From the NCBI GenBank assembly GCA_030141605.1, contig JAQGDQ010000133.1:470043-534042 (forward strand): a stretch of DNA of 64,000 bases, in the 5' to 3' direction. A program made the position numbers and the translations under genes. Below are positions 1-24,867 of this stretch, in pieces. The first letter of the stretch is position 1; every line of letters starts with the position of its first letter. The notes under the pieces are model-generated. The model was not told the DNA's origin, did not search any database, and was given only the letters and a program-made list of their open reading frames with translations. This DNA comes from Tubiluchus corallicola (Eukaryota > Priapulida > Priapulimorpha > Priapulimorphida > Tubiluchidae).

Positions 1-386
1 CTTATGTTTATTTATCTTATCATACACCAGATGACTATGACGATTTTTGAGAAGTTTATGGTAGCTAGATGCTTATATACAAACACTCTATATATACAAC
101 ACGAATGTTGCTTGCGCAGTTCGTGAGTTTAATGTTGATTTTACCTGTGAATTTGCTTATTTATGCTTTATATACGAAGGTAATGAATACTTAATTTCTA
201 AAAAGTTGTAGCTTGATGCTGACACATTTATCTACTCACAATGAAATGTGATCACTTATAGGTAATCTCTGATCATCAAATCAAGATTTAAAAAACAACA
301 TGCGACTGGGATTGTATTTATATACACTTGGGTAAATTTTGCACAACTGTAAGAACAACAGTAACCCAGTATATGCATGTTTAGGT
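1..386. other. AT-rich sequence, nothing recognised
   Basis: No exon, RNA gene or repeat family was recognised here. It lies upstream of the first visible aminopeptidase exon and is probably intron or 5' flank of that gene. Confidence 0.4.
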
Positions 387-735
387 GACAACAATGAAGC
401 GTTTGATTGCGTGAACCATCATAAACTTTTTGATAAGCTTCTAAATAAAGGTTTGCCACTTGCGTTATTCAGACGCAAAAGTTCTGATACTCCAATCAGC
501 GTATGAAAATAGGTTGGGGTGGAACTTATTCTGATGTGTTAGCAATTGTGTACGTCGCGGGGGTTTACCACCCCTACTTCTTGGATGACTTGTCTAAACA
601 ATTATCTAAATTCGTGTCAGCTACTTGTCGTATTGACAAAATCTCAATAGATAACTTACTTTAAGCTGGTGACTTTCGCCTTGTGCTCACATGATTAGTG
701 ATCTACAAAACCGTATTGTGTTAAGAATAACAGAG
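387..735 (+). mobile_element. Degraded LINE reverse transcriptase fragment
   Basis: A conceptual reading with stops and frameshifts gives NNEAFDCVNHHKLFDKLL, then a WGG...YSDVL segment, YHPYFLDDLSKQLS, an ATCRI block and a decayed NLL-AGD block. The order matches the non-LTR reverse transcriptase palm: KAFD box, WG..S loop, GVRQG..LSP, Y.DDLS, GC.I and YADD. The catalytic YADD reads as AGD, so it is dead. The same palm type (VGCKISG) appears on the minus strand near 28.1 kb. Confidence 0.6.
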
Positions 736-1188
736 ATTTTGACATTTAATCATTAGAAAACCAAATGCATTTATTTTCCTAATTATTCAAAAGTTGCATT
801 TCGCACGATTTCGTGTAGGCCTGCAACACAGATACTTAGATAGTTATCTACGTTTATGACGCATTGGTACGGGTGTTACATGGGTTTCACCCTATATGAG
901 TAATCTAAACTAACATTCTATTGTATTATATTTGTAACATTTTTAACTGTTTTTGTATCTCACTTTCAACGGTTATCAATGTCACGTCGCTATAGTTTTG
1001 TACTGCACTATGTGAAATGTAAATAGTCCTTTTTAACTTAATAAATAAACAACAAGAAATACTAAAAATAAATAACGTAAGCTTTATTAAAAAGTTCAAA
1101 CTTGTGAATTTAGGAGCAATTGTATAAGGCACGAAATAACGTAAAACAATTCAGATTTAACCATTTGCGCTTCATTTTCTTGTTTCAG
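736..1188. other. Intronic sequence upstream of aminopeptidase exon 1
   Basis: Nothing coding was recognised. The stretch ends in a good 3' splice site, a pyrimidine tract plus TTTCAG at 1183-1188. Confidence 0.4.
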
Positions 1189-12652
<11,464 letters not shown>

Positions 12653-15590
12653 GTAAGTTAGTGCCTTTTAATTCTTAATGAGCTTATAATTTATGTTTAA
12701 TATTATACAGAGAAGATAGGCCATTTTTACTCATACAGATATTTTTTAATTCAATTTGGTACGAATTATTTTAAATGAATTAACTATGCGCATCATGTAA
12801 TCAATAAGCACAACAAATTGTTTAACATTAAGTCTGGGCTTATGCTATGCTGTAATTAAGTGCACTTGTTGTAGTGGTCAGTGACATAGGATACCCCATT
12901 CCCTAGAATCAATGTTAATAGATGCGTCAGAGCAATGAACCGTTGGGGTCTTTTCCTTACTTCCTGGAAAGAGTAATGACCAGCTGCACACAGTACTTAG
13001 AAACAGTTATATCGGAATAACGCGCTGTGCTTACCGGAAACAGCAATCACCCCCTGTGCTCACTTTCTGGAAGTAGCAGAGGTTTTTGGAAGCAGCACGT
13101 CAGGGCAATGAGCCGCCGAGGTTATTTCCTCACTTCTTAGAAAACAGCCTAGCAGCTGCATAGTCCCGACCACACAGACAATCAGCAAACAGCACCACTG
13201 ACCAATGAGAATCAAGCTGGCCACAGTCACTAGGAGACAGTTCCAATATAGAACTCATGTCAGGGATAAAAATAGATATTAACATCCAACTAGCAAGCCA
13301 GCAGAGGACCGTTACCACGTGACAAGTCAGCAGAAGCTGATTCTCTGCTCATTCTAAGAATAGAGGTGATGTCACAGCTAAAAATAACGTGCTCACTAAG
13401 CTATATATATAAACAGCTGCAGAAAGCTGCAGTGAGGAGAAGGATTATGTGCTCAACTTATGTGTATTTGTTCTTGTCATAGAAGATTGCTTCTCAGTGG
13501 TAATTGAGGATTTCATGAACTTTTATTTATTCCATCAACTAGCGAAAGACTAATACGCTTATAATGAAAGAGTCTTTTATTAAATGTTACTTGATAATGA
13601 CAGATCAGTATAGGTGTATGAGGCAGGGAGTTTAGGGGGCGGCAACCTTTCCAGGGCAAATGAATTATACATTTTCAGAACAAAAAAATAATTATGCTTT
13701 AAAATTGCAAAATTTAAGATTTCAATAACCAAACATTGCTTATGTACTGCACCACTTTTTACTAGCATCAAAAAGTGTTTTCTGTGCTGCGAATTCGAAT
13801 TATTTTTAGCTTTTAAGAATTTTGAAGTGAATAATAGTGGTTGCTAAACCACTATCCTTAGAACACTTTTTAAGTACATGCTCATCGATATACTCAATCA
13901 AGTAATCAAGGTTATAGACATGATAAAGTTGTAGGCCAAAAGGAAAGCATATTGCCTCACTAATATTTCTTTTGAATTATTCAGACGTATTGAAAATGTA
14001 TATCTGAAAGTTTCGTATGTTTTGCTCAGTGAAAACACAAACCTCGGCTTTTGTCTTGTTAGAGTCATGATGTTTTGGTAAAGGCCATAATTTGGATTTC
14101 TTGCATTTGTGTATTAGTACTATTGCGTTATATTCAGCACAAATACGAATAATTATAAATACGTATAAACATAGGCCTAAGTATAAATGTTTTGTTTTTA
14201 GACTCTTTTGTTGGTCTATATCCTCTAGCTCTTTATCTAATTATCTTGCTCTTCGTTGGCGTTTATTAGGAATCACTCAGAGTACGGCAATTTCATGGCA
14301 AATTCTTTCTGCTTCCCCACCCCCTTGTGAAACTTCCTATGCGGGTCACCTACTAACCTTCATTGTTGTAATGTTAATTACTGGAAACTCAGTTGATACA
14401 TTTTCTCACTATCAAGGTGATCCTGTAAGTCTAAGACGAAACGCTGAACTGGTAAAGATGTCTTAGCTACATTTAGATTCATGTACATCCTCATTTAACG
14501 AGACAAATTAAAACAGCCGTGAAAGTGTAGGAATCTTCATGAACTGTAAAAATCATTTTTCATAGTCAGCCTCTGTGTCGTAATTATAGTTCACAGAATG
14601 ACATTAATTATTTGTAATTTTGCCTGCAAGCGTTCGCAAATGCACGACGCAATGACTGCAATTAGTTTTGTTCGCTGCCAGTGTCTGATTTCTGATAATG
14701 AGAATGAGGTAGCGTTATTTTTATTTTTCACAAATAGCTTTCTGCGCGTCTTTTCCTATTAATAGTTTATAAATCCCATGTATTCTGATTTTTTTTATTT
14801 TTTCATTTTTTATGCAGCATCTTTTTGCCGAAAAAAGACTTGTTGAATTGAATACAGGCCTAGGGATGCCTTGCCCTAGTCAAGTGCAGTACGATAGGTG
14901 TAATCATTTAGAACGTGAAGAAACACGCAGTTTTTGGCGCTTACTCATTTGTTTACTAATTAAGCCAAGGAGGGAGCAATACAAGGTAATTGCGGTCCCA
15001 ACGGGTGCTTTCGCAAACATCTCGCTCACCTACCAATTTATAAGGAGAAATGGGTGTTGAGAAATGGAAAATAAATCTAGGCCAACTTTTTCATTGCTGT
15101 AGCTAATGTAATAATTTTCATAACAAACAAAACAATCGAAAAAATAACTTGGGTAGTTTTGTTCAGTCGACTAGTCCGGAATATGAAGCATTGGGTTATT
15201 TAAGCAACACGCTATCTTTCGTCAGTTAGTTTCTTATGTCATTCAACAACTTTTCTGCAGTAGTGTTTTATTGTGATGTCACAGTATAAAAAACCACCCA
15301 CACGACTCACCCAATGCCACAAAACAGCAGCAACAACAACGACAAAAACAACAGCAAGAGCAACGGCAGTAGAAGCAGCAGTAGCAGAAGCAACAACAAC
15401 AACAATATTTTGTTCGTATTAGCGTGAAATGGCAAACGCTAATAAATGTATCCAATGGTGATCAATAATGTGCGAACATTCTACATAGTCTTTACTTGCT
15501 GCTCCTGAAATGATGATAATAAGAAAAGTGTGCAGATTGTAGATACGCGTTTACAGTTGGTATAGAATCCAAACTTTGTGAAACTGTTAC
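12653..15590. other. Gene-poor stretch after the last aminopeptidase exon
   Basis: No convincing exon was found. At 12925-13325 GC-richer DNA contains two diverged copies of a block (CAGAGCAATGAACCG / CAGGGCAATGAGCCG, about 160 bp apart). At 13403-13440 a TATATATAAA box is followed by a hairpin, CAGCTGCAG-AAAG-CTGCAG, so the block may be a decayed retroelement LTR. Cryptic CAA/CAG/AGC repeats fill 15325-15405. Confidence 0.5.
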
Positions 15591-15635
<45 letters not shown>

Positions 15636-15654
15636 TGCGTGTGTGTGTGTGTGT
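15591..15654. repeat. (GT)n(GCGT)n microsatellite
   Basis: GT repeats flank a GCGT block. Simple sequence only. Confidence 0.95.
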
Positions 15655-15737
15655 TAGCAGGTTTTACGCTTATTAATGTATGTGGTACTTGTTTATCTGT
15701 AAATAATGTACAAATTTTCCTTGTGTGATTTCTTTTA

Positions 15738-15996
15738 TATTTATTTTTACTATTTTTATATATTTATTTTATATCTAAAATATTTTTTATATTTTTTTAC
15801 CTAGTTTTTAGAAAACTTTTAGCAAATTTTATGGCCAATAATTACGCAAATTTTTACTATGTACAATAATTACTGACCGTAAAATTTGTTAAGGCTTTCG
15901 CCACCAAACCTCTAACATACAACATGAAACGAGGTAAAATCTATAAAAAATATTTTAGATATAGAATGAATATATAAAAATAGTAAAAATAAATGT
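15738..15996. repeat. Fold-back: ~64-bp inverted repeats around a ~130-bp core
   Basis: The AT-rich arm at 15739-15802 (with TTATTTTTACTATTTTTATA and ATATCTAAAATATTTTTTAT) recurs as reverse complement at about 15932-15995 with only a few mismatches. This is too regular for chance even in AT-rich DNA; it could be a MITE or a snap-back duplication. It ends just before the LINE at 16.03 kb. Confidence 0.7.
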
Positions 15997-16029
15997 CTAA
16001 AATTTAACACTAAAAACAATAGTAATATG

Positions 16030-18990
16030 TATGGGGAATTGCCGTTCCAAAACATTGACGACAACGAGTTTTGTTTTTACGCAATGATACTGAGTTAACA
16101 TCTAGCGTGTTAGAATATATAAAAGATGCAAGCAGATTAGTTTTGAAACGTTCGCTGTATACTGAATATAAAAAGTGTGATTTTCAAAAAGATATCGACC
16201 CCGATGATAATGTGTATAATGACAGATTTAATAACTGTTAGTATTATATGGAAGAACAAATAAAAAAAACGTGATTACAGGTGGTAATTTTTTCACTTGT
16301 CCACTTTAACAGTCGGAGCTTAAAGTCAAATTTCGACCAAATCTGCGACTCTCTAAACAGAATGAAAAATAAGATTCAAATTATCAAGTATCTGAGACTT
16401 TGTTTGACTCAAGTATAAATAGTAACGCGGAATTTCAAATTGATGGATATGATATTAGCTATATATGCAGAACAACAAAAGAGCTGGCGGTGTAGCATTG
16501 TGTATAGAAAAATCTTTAAATTACATACTTATTAAAAACATGTCGTTTTCTAATGGAATGTTTAACACTAGAAGTAATTTTGGAAAAAAGTAACATTAGT
16601 GCGTCTTGTGTATATAGAACTCCCGGGCCAAAAATTGAATTTCTTAAAGAAACCTTTGATAAAATGCTGAGTTTGTCAAAAGAAAGAAAACGAATAGTAT
16701 CTGCGGTGATTTCAATCTTGACCTGCTATTCTATCACAACTATTGTCCTACGACTAATTTCATTGATACTATGTTTAGTATATGTATCCAATAATTAATA
16801 AACCATCCCGTATTCCTGTTCATAGTGCAACCATAATTGATAATATTTTTAATAATATCCTAGATGTTGAAATTACTTGTGGGCTCTTGATTAATGATGT
16901 TAGCGACTACCTGCCAATACTTCTCACGATGCATTGTTCTGATACAATTGCAAAGGACACTACTAACTCTTTCAAACTGGTGCGCAGAACAAATGACACC
17001 CAGGTGGAAAATTTTAAACGTGATTTAATGGCGCAAAGTTGAGAAAATGTGTACATTTGTGAATTTAACAATGCTTGTGAAAACTTTGTAAACACATTCG
17101 GTACATTGTACGATAAACACTGCCCCGTTAAGAAAATAACAAAAGTAACAGGTTTCGCTGATTAAACCCTGCATTACTAAAGGACTGTAAAAAGAAAAAC
17201 CGCTTGTATAAAAATTTCTTAAAACATAGGACAAAAATGGCCGAAAATAAATGTAAGCTTTATAAAAATAATTTAACAAAAATTATGAGATACAGTGAAA
17301 AACTTTATTGCAGTACTTTACTGAAACAAATAAGAACAATGTAAAAGAACCCTGAAAAATCTTAAATACGGTAATAAAAAAGAAGCAAACAAGCTCATGT
17401 TATCCGGAGTCTTTTGAACATAAAAGTGAAATAGTAAAAGATAAGAATGAATTTGTTAATAAATTCAATGATTTTTTTGTAAATATAGGGCCAAAGCTTG
17501 CAGCAAATATTGAAGTCCCATAAAACGGTGTTACTATGCGTGACTACCTCGGCATTCACTATGAAAATACTGTTTTAAAATGACGTTGACGAGTCAGAAA
17601 TTATAGAGGCAGTTCAAATCCTTTAAAAGCAAGAAATCAAAAATGTTCACAATATTGATATGTCAGTTGTTAAAAATATGCCTTCGGCATGCATTTGCAA
17701 CTTTTCTCATGATAGCACAAAATTTCCAAATTCAATGAAGATTGCAAAAGTAATCCCCATTTTTAAAGATGGAAAAAGAAACCAATTCACAAATTATAGA
17801 CCTGTGTCTCTGTTGCCATAGTTCTCAAAAATTTTAGAGAAACATTTTGCGTTACGTCTCGAGAAATTTATTGAAAAGTTCAATATCTTGAACGATTGCC
17901 AATACGGATTCAGACCCCAGCGCTCAACTGATTTGGATCTTAGAGAACTGGTAGAGGAAATCACTTCTGCAATCAACAAAAAGAAACATACAATTGGTGT
18001 GTGTGTTTGAAATTTGTGGTATAAGAGAAATAGCAGGGAAATGTCTAAAAAGTTATTTGAAACAGTTCGACAAAATGGAAGAATTTGAATCAGAAAAATG
18101 ACAATGAAATGTGACGCGCTGCAAGGCTCGATATTAGGGCCGGCCTTATTCCTCTTGGACATAAATGTGTCTGAGATTTTTCAATATTGTTTGCTGAGGA
18201 CACCAATATGTTCTGTTCTGAGTATGACATAAAGGAACTATGTGATATTATAAGTAACGAATTAGCCAAATTAAATGTCTGATTTGCAATGAATAAATTA
18301 TCTCTAAATCTCTCAAAAACAAATTTTACGATAGTTACTAACGCTTATATTAGCATTAGCACAAGTCAAAACAGTATGAAAAGGATCTATGTAGCAAAAT
18401 TTTTGGGAGTTTTAATTGAAGACAAGATTTCTTAACATGTCAATCTGTCAAGTCTAAACTTTCCAAAAAATGTAGCTATTATGTACAAAGTTAACTATAT
18501 CTCAGACGAAAATTCTCTAAAAAATCTTTACTCTGCTCACAAATTACCATATTTGTACTACTGTTATTGAAGTATGGAGTAGTGCTTGTAAAAGTAGTGT
18601 TAATTCAGTGTTTTTAATGCAGAAAAAGCAAAGGTCGTTCAAGAGACCACACACACACACGAACTGCTCCATAATTTAAAACTATTTAAATTAGTTGACT
18701 TATTAAATTTAAAAATTATGTTACTATTACATGTTGTCAATAAAAGTCATTTATCTGGAAATTTACAAAAGAGATTTTCGTGTATTAATAATCCAATTAA
18801 AATCACAAGGCAATTGCAAAATACCACTGGCAAGAACCACTTTGAAAATAATGAGTCTGTAATTTCGTGGTGCTAAGTTATGGAACGAACTAGATGAAGA
18901 TTTAAAAAATTGTTTTAGTTTGTACATTTTTAAAAAGCGGGTCAGAAAAAGAAAATGTTAGAGAAATATAGATACTTGATGACGATTTAT
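16030..18990 (+). mobile_element. Decayed full-length-like CR1/L2-type LINE ORF2
   Basis: Broken frames can be followed from a leader peptide (LPFQNIDDNEF, 16.04 kb) through an APE endonuclease (SRSLKSNFDQICDSL, ISETLFDSS as SETLFDSS, ELAGVALCIEKSL, VYRTPGPKIEF, PSRIPVHSATIIDNIF, VSDYLPI) to a reverse transcriptase (PNSMKIAKVIPIFKDG, NYRPVSLLP, ILNDCQYGFRP, LQGSILGPALF, LFAEDTNMF, NKLSLNLSKT, KFLGVLIEDK) and a C-terminal tail to 18.96 kb. The palm segment between HTIGV and CGIRE is deleted, which removes the FIDLSKAFD catalytic Asp, and many stops and frameshifts are present. Inactive. Confidence 0.85.
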
Positions 18991-19079
18991 GCACATTATA
19001 TAATTTAAATATCTTTTGAAATGTGCATTTACTGTATTTTAAACATGTTTAAAATGAACGGGTTTATAATGTTATTCCT

Positions 19080-20165
19080 AAACGAGAACGTGTATTTTCC
19101 AAAATAATTCGTAATGTGCCTCTTACAGAAGACGATAGGTACCATTGTGGCGGTAACTACCCACTCATTGTCATTGACAACAACTAGTCTGACATCAACG
19201 AGTTGCTACAAAATATGGCAATATTTGCAATGAAAATGTAACTCACTTTTAGTACAAAAGAGATTAGTACAGCCATTGTATCTGAAACTGATAAATGCTT
19301 CTGTAAGCCTTTAGACTCAGCTAGTTTAGCCATAGAGTACCCGTCAGCGAGTGTTCCCTGCCGATGGTCAGCTGAACAAACAGGGTAGATAATACGAGTA
19401 GTTCTGATTCCGAGTATTGAGATAAAAGCAGAAGCCATTAAACTTATAAAACTGATGCAGAAAAATGCAGTCTGTACTCGAAATCTTGAGAACAGATTTT
19501 CTGATGACAAAAAATCAAGAACGTCAAAAAAGGCAATTGAAAATTTGACACAGAAGATTGCAAACCTAAAATCTTACAACACTGCAGCAAACAAAGATGA
19601 AAAGGTTTAATACGCAATCTATGTAATACGTTAAGTTGCAGAAAAATAACTGAAAAAAGCTCTGGAAGTACAGCAAAACAAGCAAACGAGCACGTTGGCC
19701 TATACCGCATTGTTTGGAACGTACAATATTAATAGAAAACATCGAAAAGAACTTTGTCAACACCAGTGTAAATATTAAAATAAACTTGCGCACTCATTTT
19801 CTCACAACAAAAATAAAATCGACAGACAGTACGGCGACTGGTTAATATCCAAGTTCAACTTTCTAATAAACAAGCAGCTAACGAAATATTAGGCAAGTGG
19901 AAACCGGAAATGCTGAGAGGTGGCACAGAAATTCCAAGGCCCATAATTCCTCGCACAGGCCATATAACAGACCTCGTCACGAACATCAGTGAAAGAGATG
20001 TAATGTGTTAAGTTGCTGAAACATACCATGAAGAAACAAAATTAGAAAGTTTTAAAAACGGATATCGAATTCAGAAGTCAAAGTTGTGGTTCAAAATAAC
20101 GAAGATTTAATGAACGATATTGACCTCAAATAGCTAGCGTCATCAAAGTTTATGTAAACAGTACG
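19080..20165 (+). pseudogene. Coding-like, broken sequence of unknown origin
   Basis: Several stretches read like protein between stops: TEDDRYHCGGNYPLIVIDNN, then IIRVVLIPSIEIKAEAIKLI, NLENRFSDDKKSRTSKKAIE and QYGDWLISKFNF. The style (Lys-rich, charged) resembles the 5' part or linker of a LINE, and a LINE RT scrap follows at 20.4 kb in the same orientation, but I do not recognise a domain. Confidence 0.35.
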
Positions 20166-20424
20166 TATGCACAGTTAAGATAAGTGAGTTATGCAAATTC
20201 GTGCAGTTTAGGTATACAAAATTTCTTTGGTTGTAACGAGTCGATGAGCACGCTTCTGATATTTGCCTCCAATATTTGTGCTTTTTTATGATCCAATACA
20301 TGAAGTGTATAAATGAAGGTGCGGAGAATGAATTACAGTATTGACTTGTTTAATTACGTTGAATATAAACAGTATGAACCAATCTGTAGTTTAGGGGAAA
20401 CATAGATTTTGTTTGCCACATAAC

Positions 20425-20600
20425 TTACTCAGAAATGAATAATGTCGTCTCACAGCTCTGATCTAATAAAAGTCCGTGATTAGATGGTATCTTCGCGGAA
20501 CATTATAAAAGCGCAACAGACAAGTGCGCTACGCTTTTATCCTTGTGTTTTAGCGCTTTTATTATACACGATTTTTTAATATTTGTCAACAAATGATAAC
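20425..20600 (+). mobile_element. LINE RT start fragment (KSPGLDGI type)
   Basis: With one stop, NNVVSQL-SNKSPGLDGIF then AEHYKSATDKCATLLSLCF matches the non-LTR RT opening LK.NKSPG.DGI.AEH......L..L.LCFN. The frame breaks just after, so only this scrap remains. Confidence 0.6.
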
Positions 20601-21866
20601 CGTGACGACTGTGATATGATAATCCAGAAAGATAAATTGTATGCTCGCATTAATTTGCTCTTATCGCTCTCTCTCTCTCTGCTTGCAGTCTAGTAGTAAA
20701 AAGATCACTTTTTAAAGCATTTGTATTAAATATTCACGGTTTGTCACTTCAAGGACGATTTTTAACTACAATCTAACAAACATCACATCTGCATTTGATA
20801 AAGGATTGGCCAAATTTTTCAGCGTTGAATATTCCTACATTGTAAGCAGCCTTATTAAGAATATTCTAACTTTAATTTCAGTTCAGTTCTTCTTTAATGG
20901 TAAAATATGCTACAAAAATCAAGCACCCAAAATTTGCACACTACATGTATTTACAGATAAGCAACTACCACTTAAAGAAATTAATGAGCTTGAAAACCAT
21001 ACACGCGCGCGCGCGCTCCCACGCACGTGCTACTCTCACTCATACGTTGGCTTGCGTTCCAGTACAGAATATTAAGCAATGGTCACATGCTTTAATGACA
21101 TCTATGGGAGAAACAAACGTAGGCGTCTTTCTGCGTTTGTACGCAATAACTCTTTGAATATATATGTGCACAACTCAGTGCGTGAGATTACTTGAAGCCA
21201 AATTGAGTCTGAAGAATCGAAATGTCACGGTACTGTTGAACGTTCGAAAGCCTTACTAAGAGAAAGCTATAGGACGGTTATTTTCGCATTCAGTAACAGC
21301 TATCGCTTTATTTTTAATCATAAATAACACATATCTCTTTTACTATTAGACTCACCCAAAAGTCAAGTGGTAACAATACATATACATTATATATATATAT
21401 ATATATATTATGATTTCCGTAAAGTAAGTGCTCAGACGAAAATTTATCAAAATTATCAAAACTTTAAAGGACCCGAAGATTTTTGTTTTTTCTTAATTTT
21501 AATTGCATCAGTCCCTTTGTTGATCGCGATTATCCAACGGGTTTCTTGGAAAATATCAGAATTGGACAATAAATCAGTTGGTTAGCTTGCGGTTAGTAAT
21601 ACGATTTTGTCCAAAATTTGTAAGATGACTCATGCTGTAAGCTGCAATATTGTTGTGTCTAATTTGATTTTCTCGAAATGTTGTATGAGCAAGTCACTAT
21701 TCAACAAGGTTTTCAAAATTACGCAAATTACAAAAAGCCTTTAGTTAGAGCCATCATAATGTTTGCGCCTTTTACGAACTTGCTGCTTCTATTGAACAAT
21801 TTGGTTTTTAAATTGTATTTCTGAAATTAATAGTATTAAAGGTAAGCTTATACATATATAGGTTTC
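20601..21866. other. AT-rich intergenic DNA with short simple repeats
   Basis: A CT run at 20665-20680, a CG-alternating stretch at 21003-21016 and a (TA)n run at about 21390-21408. No gene or family recognised. Confidence 0.5.
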
Positions 21867-22200
21867 ATGTTAATTTGTCACAATCATCATCACCAAATTA
21901 TTGCGTGCAAAGTCTTGACATTATTAGCCATGTTTACTCGGGTAAAATATCCGTATCGTCCCGTGAAAGTCTGTACTAATTTTCGCAAATTTTCTATTGA
22001 ATATCGTAGGAACGAAATAATACCGGAACTAAATCTTACTTCCGTTTCTAAATTTAAAGACAAGTTCAAAAACGTTACTTCTTAACCTTTATGTACGGCA
22101 GTTGTGTGCAGTAACGTCTGTTATGATTTTATTTTTATTCTGGTTTTAATCAGGCATTTTATTAGATAGTGTTTCATTTTTCGTTTATCATAAAATTTCA
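21867..22200 (+). mobile_element. LINE 3' end: RT C-terminal tail plus 3' UTR
   Basis: The frame to the stop at 22085 contains RPVKVCTNFRKFSIEYRR, then IIPELNLTSVSKFKDKFK, which matches the common LINE C-terminus R...T...KFSI...GP..WN.IP..LK...S...FK. An internal deletion joins IEYRR to the ELN.TSVSKFK part. Confidence 0.6.
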
Positions 22201-24818
22201 GGCTAGTTGTTGATAATGTTTATTTGGTTGCCCAATAATTAGCAGTTAGGTGCCTCTCAAGCCTCCTACATTTGTAATTATTAGAGTATTTAATTCTATT
22301 TTATTTCGTGTTTCTAAAATTTTAGGAAAGAAGTCTTGCGAGTCACGACTCATGTTTTTCAATCCATTTTAAAGTAAAATTTATCTATTTATAATAATGG
22401 CAGAGTCAGTCTGTGACAGGAGTGATTGTCGACATCTAAGTGACGAGATTTAAAAACTGTCCACGCAATTTAATTTAGGCTTTCCGTCTATTCAAGCACT
22501 GCGCTGAACGAAATTACTATCTGGAAAAACCGATGTCACCTGCCAGTTAGGTCTGTGAAATGAAGGATCAGTTAACTTACGTAACTGCTTTTCCATTTGA
22601 CAACAATAAATTTTTGGAAGTATTCCAATGTCATATCGTAAACTATCAGATTTCGTGTTTCTTTCAGATTTACCAAAGCGCATTTAGTTGCCTAATTAAA
22701 GAACTGTAGAGAATTGTTTTAGATGGCTTTTCAGAACTTGTAATAATGGCGAGAGAATTGCTAAGTGGTTATGATATGTACTTAGGGAACGAAGTCAAGC
22801 AACGCTTACTTTGTTAGTAAATGTTGTCTGTTTTGCCTGTTGATCTCGTTTAACTTACGGAGGAGGATATGTACATGTATATATATTTGGTTGAGCTCTA
22901 ATCTTAAATGATTACCCTTGATAATGAGCCGAGTTACGATCCTGTCCAACCATCAATATAATAACTGTACTCTACGGTTCAATGTTGAGATAGACTGCGA
23001 TTTGTAAAAGGTAGCAAAAGGGTACCCCAGTTTTTGCAATAAGGCCTCTCTCTCTTGCAAGTTATCAGCTTCCCACTTTTTTAAAACCTCAGCTGCTTAC
23101 ATACACTATAATGGCAGAATACGGGTGAAAACGTGAAGCCATTGATTTGATAACAGATTCGAGGTTATAGTAATGCAAATGCTATATGGTAATGCCAACG
23201 CTAACAATAATAGTAAAATAATGATAATGATAAAAACAATAATTCTTTATTTGAGAAAACTATTTACATTCACTCTATCTGTAGGGAAGATTTTAACAGA
23301 AACGCATTTAATACTCTATTAATTACATCAAAATTCGAAATGTACGGCTTACTTAATGATCAGAAGTTGCTACACTGCTGTCGTTGCCCCACCCTACTCA
23401 CCAAAATGTTAATTATAGCCTTTATTTAGGAAAAGGTAGTAAAGTGTCTTATGACTGTCCTCTTTACTCACATTCTTGTATAATTATGATTTGCAGCATT
23501 TGTTTTTCAACACATTTTAACAATCTTTTTTTTAAATTATTCAACAATAACTATGTGACTGCATAGCAACATGCGTGTAAAATAAAAGTTCTTTTTACTT
23601 ACCCCATGTGGTTAGCAGCGTGTAATGTGCCGAAGTGTATAAAAATATATCATATTCAGCAACAGCACCATTCAAGCCACTTTGAAATTTTTTAGCCCTT
23701 CTTGACATAAGAGGACAGCTTTGCTTAGTAATTCTAGCATCGTCAGTATAACCAAGTGGTTACTTGATGTCAGTGAGTGGGTGAATTAACAAAAATTGCT
23801 TCTGGGTAGTTCCAACTTCGATGCGCATCGTTAAGGGTCAAGTAGATACATCGAAACTTGGCTGAGATATCTATATCAATCAAGTTCTCATCTTGTAATA
23901 ATTATCCTCAGTAGTGAGCTAAATTTTTGTCCATTTACAACCGTCTACATTTAGTTGAAGCTTCTAGATACTGGCTTGTAGAGTGTCGAGCTGAGTAAAA
24001 AAAGGGGGTCCTTACCCATTATATCTTTCCAAATTTCTTCTGGCACATTTTTTCTTGCACCATGTTGTCGTAACTTTATTTATACACTTCAGGTAATATT
24101 TGGATTCATTTTTTGAAAATGATTCATAGATTCGAAGGATAAAATCCATCCCACCTGTGTGATCACATAATTGACCCTGATCACAATGTTTACGATTGAA
24201 GCTAGGTTAGATAAGGTATGATAGATAAAAAAGATCTTTATATAGATTCAATAACTAGAATCAGCCACAGGCTCTTTTACATCCAGGTCGAGCGAAGTTT
24301 TAAATTTTCAGCTACAACTCAATACTACAAAGCTAAGTGAAGTTAAACACATGTAACTTGATGTAAGTTCAATAATAATACGGTCATAGACTTTCTTCAT
24401 CGGTCTTTGCCTGTTGACAAGTGGAGCATCAAAATTATCGAGCATAATAAATCATAATATACTTTGTATATTAGAAGTCGCAGGAATTCGGGATTTTTTT
24501 GGCTATGACTTATGAGAGTCGGGAAAATTCAATAAAAATCCCGATGAATTGTGCAGTATAATGTCTAATGTGATGAAATAGTGTCTGGCAGCTTGTCTAT
24601 CCTCTTGTATACGCATGTGTTACCCGCATCATCCACATGTATAAAAAACCATAAACTGCATGCGACAGTTCAAACGGCGCACTTTACACAACAACCCCTA
24701 TCTACATTCTACAGCCCACCATCTAAATTGTTTTCCGGGTAAATTAAATGGCAGTTGTGGCAAAGTACATTAGAATTTTGAAATGCATTATTCACGTGTG
24801 GGCGGAAGCCATTTCATA

Positions 24819-24867
<49 letters not shown>

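Noticed and set aside
13963-14080. Possible next aminopeptidase exon (ATTATTCAG then TRIENVYLKVSYVLL)
   Set aside because: The phase fits exon 14 and it begins with Arg as expected, but the following residues do not match the M1 helical domain and it runs into a stop with no donor.
14092-15060. Open frames of 82 and 124 codons
   Set aside because: No recognisable family, AT-rich codon use and no convincing splice or start context.
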